64,000 nucleotides of DNA from Roridomyces roridus (Eukaryota > Basidiomycota > Agaricomycetes > Agaricales > Mycenaceae): the NCBI GenBank assembly GCA_029378245.1, contig JARKIF010000144.1, positions 1-64,000 of the forward strand, written 5' to 3'. Shown here one piece after another: positions 56,141-64,000 of this stretch. Position numbers and translations under genes: made by a program. The first letter of the stretch is position 1. Each line of letters begins with the position of its first letter. The notes under the pieces are model-generated. The model was given only the letters and a program-made list of their open reading frames with translations, did not search any database and was not told the DNA's origin.

Positions 56141-59100
56141 CCCCCACTCGACCCCGGCCGTAACCCCATAGCACGACAGAATTTGATATGTTTATCGTGC
56201 GGAAGTGCTTTGGTGAAAATGTCAGCCACCATTTCATTTGTGGGATACCACAAGACGATTGCTTCACCCGTTGCGACGAGACCATCGCGAACATAGTGAT
56301 ATTTGCGCTGAATATGCTTTGTTCTAGCGCGGAATTGAGGATCCTTGGTGAGGATGATAGCAGCTCGATTGTCACAGCGAAGTTCTGTGGGATTTTCCTG
56401 CTTGTGTCCAATCTCCTCGAAGAAGGAGCGCAACCATGCAAGATGTTGACCTGCATTTGCAAGACCAATGTATTCACTCTCTGTGGAGGACATGGCAACC
56501 ATGCTTTGGCGTCGACTGGACCATGAGATGGCACCGTTGTTGGAGATGAACACAAATCCAGAGGTGGATTTGGATGTATCTGAATCTCCATTCCAGTCAG
56601 CATCAGAATAGCCATGGAAATGCATGTCTAAACCAAAAGCAGACCCGTCGTAGTGTAAAACCCAGTCCCGTGTGCCCTTGAGATATCGCAGGGCACGTTT
56701 GAGAAGAGCCCAGTGACAAGCTTTTGGGTTTGCACTATAGCGTCCAACCATCCCAGTGATATGTGCAAGGTCAGAACGGGTTCCAAGCATTGCCCACATG
56801 AGCATGCCTACCACACTTTGATATGAGAGGACAGGACCATCGGCACGGAAGGACATGTGTGTAACTGTGCGGTCATTATCTGGGTCAGTCTCAGAGGTGT
56901 TGGTATTGGTAGCCATAGGTGTTCTGACGGGGTCACAGTCAGACATTCCACATCGCGCCAAGACAGAGTCAATATACTGGTGTTGAGAGAGTGAAAGTGT
57001 ACGCTTCTTGCGATCACGATGGATGTTCAATCCCAGGATTTGCTTTGCAGGGCCCAAGTCTCGCATTTTGTATGATTGCCTGAGTTTCTCCTTGATACGA
57101 TCCATGAACTGGCGTGAAGTACCAGCAAGAAGGAGATCATCAATGTAGACAACTAGGAAGCAGAGCTGTTTGCCTTCTTTGTAGATGTAGAGGCAGGTTT
57201 CAGAGGAACAGCGAGTAAAATTCATCTGGCGAAGAGTTTTGTCCAGAGTCCGGTTCCAGGCACGTCCAGACTGGTGTAAACCATATACAGAACGATTTAG
57301 CTTCCAGCAGTAACCCGAGGTGATTGAGACGCAGGATGGAGGCATCATGTAGACATCCTCTTCAAGCTCACCGTTGAGATAGGCGGTTGAAACATCCATT
57401 TGATCAAGCTCCAAGTCATACTTAGCTGCTAGTGCACAAATGATGCGAATAGATTCCAAATTTGCCACAGGGGCAAAAACCTCTTGGTAATCTATGCCTG
57501 CACGCTGAGTGAAGCCTCGAGCAACAATTCGAACTTTGTAGCGCTCAATCTCTCCAGCCGCATTGAATTTGACTTTCAACACTGGCTTAGATGTTATTGG
57601 GGTGACACCTTCTGGAATGGAAACCAATTCATAGACTTTGTTTGCGATGAAGCTCGCTAGTTCTTCATCCAGTCCAGCCTGCCATTTATCCGCATCAGGT
57701 CCATTCATCGCCTCATCCCAGCTTTTGGGGATGTGGGAATCAACACCATCACGAGCTAAGCCAGCAAAGAACTCTATGTCTTCAGGATCAACCACAACAT
57801 ATGTTCCGTCCTCTTCCTCAATCAATTCAAGATGTTGGGGCTGAGGTGGAGTAGAGGGAGACTGAGCATCTGTTTCCTGCTCTGGGGTTGATGCTGGTTT
57901 GGACCGAAGTTGCTGTGGCTTTGCAGCTGCTTGCTCATAGACGGCATTTGGGTGAGTAGCCGCAGTGCGCTCTCGACTTGTACGTCTGGGAAGTAACTGA
58001 GGGACATCTGGCAGAGAAGGTTGTGGTCTAGGATGAGTTTCTGAGCGTGGAGGATCAAGTCGTACACCACCAACTCGGCGCAATGGTGGCCCGGATGGTG
58101 CAGAAATTGATTCCTGTTTCACGGACTGAGAATCTGAAGCCCCCACTGGGGAAGAAGTCTGAGGTACCCCCACTGAGATTGATGATTGCATATTTCCTGG
58201 AGCTACAGGAATTTCGACAATTTCATCAGAATCATCAGTGTCAAAGTAAGGGGTGTTACTTTGTTTGAGACCCTGGGCAAAGGTCTCGAAATCTGCTGTA
58301 TGCTGCAGGCGAGGTTCAGAGGGATCTTGAACTTCCTGAGGAGCAGGTGAGCTCTCATTGAATTTGACATGTCTAGCAGTGATAATTTTTCCGCTGTCAA
58401 GATCCAAGAGATCATATGCGGCTTTTCCTTCATGATATGCAATGAAGACGGTACGCTTGGCATGATTTGCAAATTTGCCTTTGCGTTTCTTCTTTGGGAC
58501 AAGAGGATAGGCTGGGCAACCAAATGGATGCATGTGATTGATATTCACAGGACGATCATAGGCACTTTCATAGGGAGTTTTCCCATTCTGTGCACTGGCA
58601 GGAGAACGAGCAACAGTGTAGACAGCATGAGACATTGCAAGGTCCCAATATTTTCGTGGGAGATGGGAAGCAGCTAGATTGGTAATAGAGCAAGTAACAA
58701 GAGTTTGATTCATTCGCTCAGCCATGCCGTTCTGCTCTTCTGTGTATGGGGCAGTGGTTTCATGTATGATACCACGTCGACGAAAATCATCCTCCATTTC
58801 TTTCGATGTAAATTCGCCCCCACCATCAGTTCTAGTGAAACGGTTCCATCCAGCACAGAATTCCCAGTGTCCTATGTGTGTTTGAAAATGCCGCTCTACA
58901 AAGTGACGCCACTCCTTGAGTTTTTTATAAACTTGGGACTTCTTGCGAGCAAAGAGAACCCAGGGCAATGATGTAGCATGGTCCACAATCACAATCCAAT
59001 AGTGATAGCCGTTCACACTTTGGGGACTGACAGGTCCTCCGACATCTGTTGAAATAATATCTAGAGGTCCACGTGCAACAGTTCTGCTACGCTCAAAAGG

Positions 59101-60243
59101 CAATTTCTTCATTTTACCCAAAGCACAAGGTTCGCAAAATTCTGGGACCCCTGTGAGTGAAGTGATTCCTGGTAGTTGACGACTTCGGAACATATGACGA
59201 AGGCTCTCGAAATTTGTATGCCCTAATCTCCTATGCAAGTCATTGATGTCTATGGCATGCAGCGCCCTTGGGTCAGTTCCGAGGGGCTCACACTGTACAC
59301 GGTAGAGACCATGCTTATGTGTGGCTTCCAGGGCAATGTCCTTGGTCTCATCATGCTCAACAGTGCAGTGGTTTCCTACAAAATGAGAGCCAAGTTTCTT
59401 TGCAGCCAGTTGGTGGACTGAAATCAGAGTAACTGTGAATGCTGGGACCAAAAGTGCATTTTCAATTGAAAGTTCAACCATTCCACGTTTGGTTTTGCAG
59501 GATAGACGCATGGTACCTGTTGCAATAGCTTCGCATGAAGAATTATCACCAAGGCGTACATTTCTTGGAGGATCAAGACGGCGTAGAGAGGACATGTCGA
59601 AGTATTTCACATTCCCAGTCATTGTGCAGGAAGCACCAGAGTCAATGAGAACATAACGGCGGCCAGTAGAGTCCTTGACCTGAAGATGGCCATTTGAGTC
59701 ACGCGCAACATAAGCAGAAATCTTCTTGTATAGAGCAGAGGAAACATAAGCTACGTTTGCTTCATTGTCTGAATCCGATTCCCCATCATTTGCTGGATTA
59801 GCCTGCTCATCCCTGGCTTTAGCCTTGCTCTTCCCACGCTTCTGTTTGCCCTGTTCCTTTCAATTCCTCTCTGCTGCCTTGATAGCATGGCAATCGGCTG
59901 TGTTATGTGTGTTTGATTTGTGGAACACACAGTAACGTTCCGAGGCTGCATTGGCTTTAGCAGAGGTGGTGTCTGAATCACTAGAATTTTCCTCGATGGG
60001 ATTTGGCTAGACGAAGACGGATATGACCAAGGGCACGACTGTCCCTCTCCTCGAAGGTGTCACGGAGCGGGACTGTGAGAGTAGTGCTAGCAGTACTGGC
60101 AGTGGCAGCAGCAGCAGGGGGTTGGCCATGTTGTACAACAGACCATAAGCCCTTCTCGCGGAGCTCCGACTCTACCTGGATTTCCCAGTCAGGCCAGTCA
60201 CGCGCGGTGCGGAGCGCCGTCTGATCCTTATCACGGGAAGCCA
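56128..60243 (-). pseudogene. copia-2 Gag-Pol, deleted in Gag and with a stop before the protease
   Basis: Gag begins MASRDKDQTALRTARDWPDW at 60243 but leaves its frame after LGHIRLRLAKSH. Most of the expected Gag body is missing, and the text resumes in another frame close to the zinc-knuckle region (HKSNTHNTADCHAI). A TGA at 59860-59862 follows. From there the frame is open to 56128: protease VLIDSGASCTMTG; integrase with LHRRLGH..CEPCALGK, DVGGPVSPQ and TDGGGEFTS; reverse transcriptase VVYIDDLLLAG; RNase H SDADWNGDSDTSKSTSGF and SSTESEYIGLA. The pol part is well kept and richer in A+T than copia-1. Confidence 0.92.
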
Positions 60244-60388
60244 TGATAGTTATCGATAAGAGTGCGAGTAGGTGTGTAGAATGTGGGGGAGAGGGAGTAG
60301 TGTGTCCTGCGAGGAGCACTTGAGTCTTGAAAGCCTGAGGGTGCTTGAGAGGTAGTCCGGCAGCTAGAAAGCACCGGGGCCCATAACC

Positions 60389-60678
60389 TGTCAGAAGCTA
60401 GATAGCACGGCACTAGATAGCATGGCAATGCACAGACCCTCAGTCGTCGTAAGAGACAAAAGACTGATATATTAAGTACCTAGATAGCACGGCAATGCGC
60501 AGACTACATAGACACTCGTAAGTATGTTAGATACATAAGAAAGAGATAAAGGCACATACCCCTCAGTCGTCGTAAGAGACAAAAGACTGAGGGACACGTG
60601 TCGATGGCGTGGACGTGGGTAAGGAAGTGGAGAAGCCGGGTGTGAAGGCCCGGGGCGGATGATAATCAACTTTTGACA
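60389..60678 (-). repeat. copia-2 5' LTR
   Basis: 290 bases. Against the other LTR it has CATGG for CACGG and TGCAC for TGCGC. Confidence 0.95.
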
Positions 60679-61946
60679 CGGCCTCCCATTCACGCATAGC
60701 ACTGAGCCTGTCGATGTCGAATCCCTGGGACTCGAACAGCGTGCGATGCACCGTAAGATCGAAGCCCACTACGTTGGTGAGAAACGCTGAGAGGCTAGCT
60801 GGAGTGGTATTGGGATTCTGGAACGACGATCCCTGCAAATTCATCAGCCAGGTGCAGTCGAGAGAACGGGCCACTCACCGCTTTGCCTCGGAACTTTCGA
60901 ATCTGAAGCTCGAGAGTTATCACGTCCAAGGCGCTCATTCTCTTCCCCTCCTCCCCTTCCTCAGCCTCGCACAAGCCTCGCTCCACCGCTTCTTTGATCA
61001 TCTCATTCGTCCACGTCCCGCCCATGATACGCATTCGCTCGAGTGTGAAGCCCCGTGCTGATAGGAGGGAGAGGTGCGCCGAAAGGTCAATATCGTTGAC
61101 CCTCTTGAGGAAGGCGGAGAGGGTTGTTGAAGTTGAAGTTGGGGATAGCGGATGCGAGCTGGGATTGCGTCGAAGTAATGACGGAATGAACGTCGAGGTC
61201 GGTGAGCGCGTGGGCTATGGCAGAGGATTTGAATTAGTCGAAAGTGAGTACGCGGGGGACTCACCAAGGACAGCGAGACGGAGTCTTGTGCATCTGAAAT
61301 AGAGCTGCTGCTGAAATATCGTGGCTTTTTGGCTGTGCGTGCACCAGAGACGCTCGTCGGCGGCTATTCAACGATGAGCAGAGAAGGGCAGAAGAAAGAT
61401 GGATAGTAGAATCACACGCACGCGCGATAAATGCTCCACACTCTTCCTCTTCAGCGGCACTCGCGAGATATACGAATAATCCTCATCATCGCTCGTCGTG
61501 ACAGGCGACTCGGAACATTTGCGGCGCTGGGAGTTTTGCGTGGGTACACTAGCAACAGGGGGAAAATGCTGGGCGAGTTCCGGGTCCTTGACGTGCGCAT
61601 AGTCCTCCGAAACGTTGTCCGGGCGAGCATACCCATTGCTGGTGGCCCTCTGGACGGACGAGCTCGAGATTCCGAATATGTCAGCGATTTCACCCTCGGA
61701 GCAGTTGTGTGCAAACACGATTCGGCAGATTGCACGGCCTTCTCGATTGAGAGCTCGTTCCGTGGGGCTGGGAAGACGACGATGGCCTTTGATTCACATC
61801 ACATTCTGCAGTCATCTCCATCCGAGGCCCGGGACTCACAGAAGCGTCAAGTGCTTTGTCACGGGCGTCTTTGTCTTGAAATTCTGGCATGAGGGGTTGT
61901 CGCGTTCGCCGGTGCCACTCTCGTAGCCCGAGGCAGCCGCTGACAT

Positions 61947-62874
61947 GGTGGCGAGAGACAGGAAAATTGCGGTTTGTGCATGCTTGGGAGCGCCGGATCA
62001 CGGCATGTGCGGCTGCCGGCATGATCACCGTCGCTGTCAGCTAAACTTAAAACGTTGCGTTGGTGCCAAGTCGAGGCGTGCGGGGCGACACAGTATATGT
62101 CCATACGATTGATCGGATTGAGTCCGTGGCCTCGGAGGTTCGATTCCTCCCAGTCCCTTTCGAAGGTTCTGCAGATTGCTACGCTTTTTGCAGTAAATCT
62201 TGTTATGCAAAGCATTGAAATTCAAGAAGTAAATGAGCGGTCAGCCGCGTTGGGCTTCAGTCACAGAAACTCTTCGCCAGCAATTCACCAGAGGTTGAGC
62301 CGGAGTCACTTGCCAACGCTGCTACGGACACAGTAATGTGGGGTGTTTTCTAAATTCTGTAGCAGCTGTACTTGAATTCCTACTCGATCCAACCCCAGTC
62401 AAAAACGGAGCCTGCGTGTGCGCTGAACACCACCTGCGTTATGCAATTCCACCTCGATTTCTCCCGGGTCTTTACGGGAGGAGTGCTTGGTTCAAGCTTT
62501 ATATTTGTGCGAAATATAGTAGGGTGACTTGAAGACTAAGTACTAGTGGCTTCGTCTGCTAGACTGCTCTCTCTTCTCCCGCATTCAAATGGTTGCCAGT
62601 GAGCGCCGGGATTATCCCACCCAGAGTAAAAACCGTCGCGAAACTGCTGTGGTAGGCCGCGAGCGGGAGTCGAACCCTGAGGGACACGCGGCGCCGTGAA
62701 GTCGTACCGCTACGCACTGGGTTGGACGTTGCCCTTCCTTTTTGCCTCGCTTTACAATTTGCACTGAGATCCAGCGTGTCAAGGATTGTCGCGCTCACTT
62801 TTGAATACGAGGTACAAGAAGTACAAGAATTTTGGATACAGGCAGCAAAAAAGACGAACGCTACACGCGATGCC
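61947..62874. other. Intergenic with tRNA-like motifs
   Basis: GGAGGTTCGATTCCTCC (62129-62145, plus strand, perfect T-stem) and, on the minus strand at 62650-62730, GTGCGTAGCGGTA (A-box-like) then AGGGTTCGACTCCCGC (B-box-like). A CTTGCCAACGCTGCTA block near 62310 echoes 48150. None is a full tRNA. Confidence 0.5.
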
Positions 62875-64000
62875 TCACCCACTCCTCAAAGCGAACTCAA
62901 CCGCCATCACCTCCAGCTTCGACATGCCTCCAGCACCCTGCTCCAGCGGTGGCAGCGCCCTACCCAGCACTTCTCGAAGATCACCCTCCTCCCACTCCCG
63001 CATAGCATTGAGCCTGGCGACGTCGAATCCCTGCCCCTCGAACAGCGCGCGATGCGCAGTGAGATCGAAGCCCTTGACATTGCTGAGAAACGCTGAGAGG
63101 CTAGCTGGAGTGGTACTGGAATTTTGAGAGGGCGACGATCCCTGCAAATTCATCAGCCAAGGACGCGCGAGAAAGAGAGGCTGACCGTCTGGGGTCGGAA
63201 CTTTCGGATCGCAAGTTCAAGTGTCAGGGCGTCGAATGTGCTCAACGTCGTCCGCTCCTCTCCTTCCTCAGCCTTGCACAAACTCCGTTCCACTGCCTCC
63301 TTGATCATTTCGTCCGTCCACGTCTCGCCCATGATACGAATTCGCTCCAACGTGAAGCCACGTGCCAGCAAGAAGGAAAGGTGCGTCGAGAGGTCAATCT
63401 TGTTTACGCTTTTGAGGAACGCGGAAAGAGTTGGTGGAATGGAACTGGAAGATAGCGGATATGTGTCGGCCGGCGAGCGAAGCTTGCGTCGAGGCAATGG
63501 TGGAATGAACGTCGACGTGGGCTAACGCGAAAGAGTGTCGCAAAAAGCGTGTAAATTGAAGCGCAGAACTCACCGAGGAATACAATACGGCACCCTGTGC
63601 ACTTGGAGTAGAGCTGCTGCTGAAATGGCGTGGCTTTTTCGCCGTACGTGCACTCAGCGGCTATCCAACGGTGCAATAGTGAGAAGAGAAGTGTGCGAAT
63701 GAAAGATGGTTGACGCACGGATAAGCTTGATTCATGCTCCTCGCCCTTCCTCTTCAGCGGTCCTCTGGAGCTAGACGGCTTCCAATCGTCATCGGAAGAA
63801 TCGTCCTCGGTTGTCTCAGGTAGCGGCTCGGAGCGTTCACAAGGCTGCAACTGAGCAACATCACCAGGGGGAAGTGCTGCGAGAACTCAGGGTCGTCGAG
63901 ACGGGTGTAGTCTTCGGACACTACATCCGGCGGCGTGTATCCATTCTCGAGAGCCTTCTTGATGCACGAGTGGTGGACATCGAAGATGCGAGCGATGTGA
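62875..64000 (-). CDS. HTH plus SAM-like repeat protein, copy 2, incomplete (runs off right edge)
   Basis: Sister of the split gene at 55736-61946. The HTH-like exon enters at the window edge (HIARIFDVHHSCIKKALENG, then DVVSEDYTRLDDPEFSQHFP). A basic acidic-patterned linker (RGPLKRKGEE) follows, then an exon ending FQQQLYSKCTGCRIVFLG. Two SAM-like units are LSAFLKSVNKIDLSTHL with ARGFTLERIRIMGETW, and LSAFLSNVKGFDLTAHR with GQGFDVARLNAMREWEE; the stop is at 62875-62877. At 63876-63880 a run of five G (plus strand) puts the linker out of frame; six would join it. This is either one lost base or a reading error. Without it, this copy is intact and free of transposons. Confidence 0.7.

Larger units (their letters stand above)
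55851..60678 (-). mobile_element. Defective Ty1/copia retrotransposon (copia-2)
   Basis: 4,828 bases, flanked by CGGCC (55846-55850 and 60679-60683). LTRs of 290 bases at 55851-56140 and 60389-60678 have TGTCA..TGACA ends and differ at two positions, both CpG transitions. The primer-binding site (GGTTATGGGCCCCGGTGC, 60371-60388) and the polypurine tract (GAGTGGGGG, 56141-56149) are present. Most of Gag is deleted and there is one stop before the protease, so the element cannot move on its own. It is not closely related to copia-1 in sequence. Confidence 0.95.
55736..61946 (-). pseudogene. HTH plus SAM-like repeat protein gene, copy 1, split by a copia element
   Basis: The best start is MSAAASGYESGTGERDNPS at 61946. 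An HTH-like exon follows (REGRAICRIVFAHNCSEGE, IADIFGISSSSVQRAT, then NVSEDYAHVKDPELAQHFPP), then a basic linker (RVPLKRK). A short exon ends ..FQQQLYFRCT. Two related helical units come next: TTLSAFLKRVNDIDLSAHL with ARGFTLERMRIMGGTW, and ASLSAFLTNVVGFDLTVHR with SQGFDIDRLSAMREWEA. This spacing resembles SAM domains. The second unit is cut at codon GCC/GCG by element 55851-60678; removing it and one CGGCC copy restores WEAADLREVL to the TGA at 55736-55738. It could be a DNA-binding regulator, but I do not recognise a named family. Confidence 0.75.

Noticed and set aside
50105..60678. Both copia elements as copies of one family
   Set aside because: LTR length, ends and pol sequences differ clearly; only the primer-binding site is shared.
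62650..62730. Complete tRNA gene on the minus strand
   Set aside because: A-box and B-box-like blocks are present, but no acceptor stem pairs.
1..64000. CRISPR arrays, operons or bacterial ribosome-binding sites
   Set aside because: Spliced eukaryotic genes throughout; no regularly spaced direct repeats of CRISPR type.

Overview
The window is nuclear DNA of a mushroom-forming basidiomycete (Agaricomycete). Evidence: genes are cut by many 45-70 base GT..AG introns; families expanded in this class are present (DUF6593, DUF6535, F-box/LRR-type proteins, S53 sedolisins); there is a wood-decay type GH7 cellobiohydrolase with a CBM1 cellulose-binding module; and there are Ty1/copia elements. I cannot name the species. 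Exon borders were placed by eye from splice signals and paralogue comparison.

Layout. 1-2.5 kb: a large secreted protein running off the left edge. 3.0-3.4 kb: a small inverted-repeat element. 4-6.3 kb: two DUF6593 genes. 6.4-10.1 kb: three tandem copies of a small alpha/beta-barrel-like protein, with a hAT-type MITE between copies two and three. 11.2-17.5 kb: one very large gene that combines a ubiquitin-like N-terminus, a RING-like zinc site, a vWA domain, a U-box-like segment and a C-terminal ubiquitin-conjugating (E2) domain. 18-21.4 kb: two tandem NmrA-like reductases that differ in intron content. 21.5-23.5 kb: three decaying DUF6593 copies. 24-25.3 kb: the U5 snRNP 40 kDa WD40 protein, whose shortened duplicate lies at 30.9-31.4 kb. 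26.9-30 kb: a DUF6535 membrane protein. 32-35.1 kb: a small secreted protein and the cellobiohydrolase. 36.8-37.6 kb: a proline-rich protein. 38.5-44.7 kb: four F-box-type genes. 45-46.9 kb: a GT90/CAP10 glycosyltransferase interrupted by one stop codon.

48.2-62 kb is a transposon-damaged stretch. An intact copia element (50.1-55.0 kb, perfect 5-base target duplication, near-identical LTRs) sits inside the first exon of an S53 peptidase gene. A second, defective copia element (55.9-60.7 kb) sits inside an exon of a gene encoding a helix-turn-helix plus SAM-like repeat protein. A sister copy of that second gene runs off the right edge.

Two themes recur. One is tandem duplication followed by decay (DUF6593, GT90 fragments, SNRNP40, the barrel genes). 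The other is recent transposition into exons. Both differences between the LTRs of the second copia element are CpG transitions, and two premature TGA stops in the window fit CGA-to-TGA changes. This suggests methylation-driven deamination. Intergenic stretches at 25.7, 30.3, 37.7-38.3, 47.9-48.2 and 62.1-62.7 kb hold tRNA-like B-box motifs but no complete tRNA gene that I can fold.
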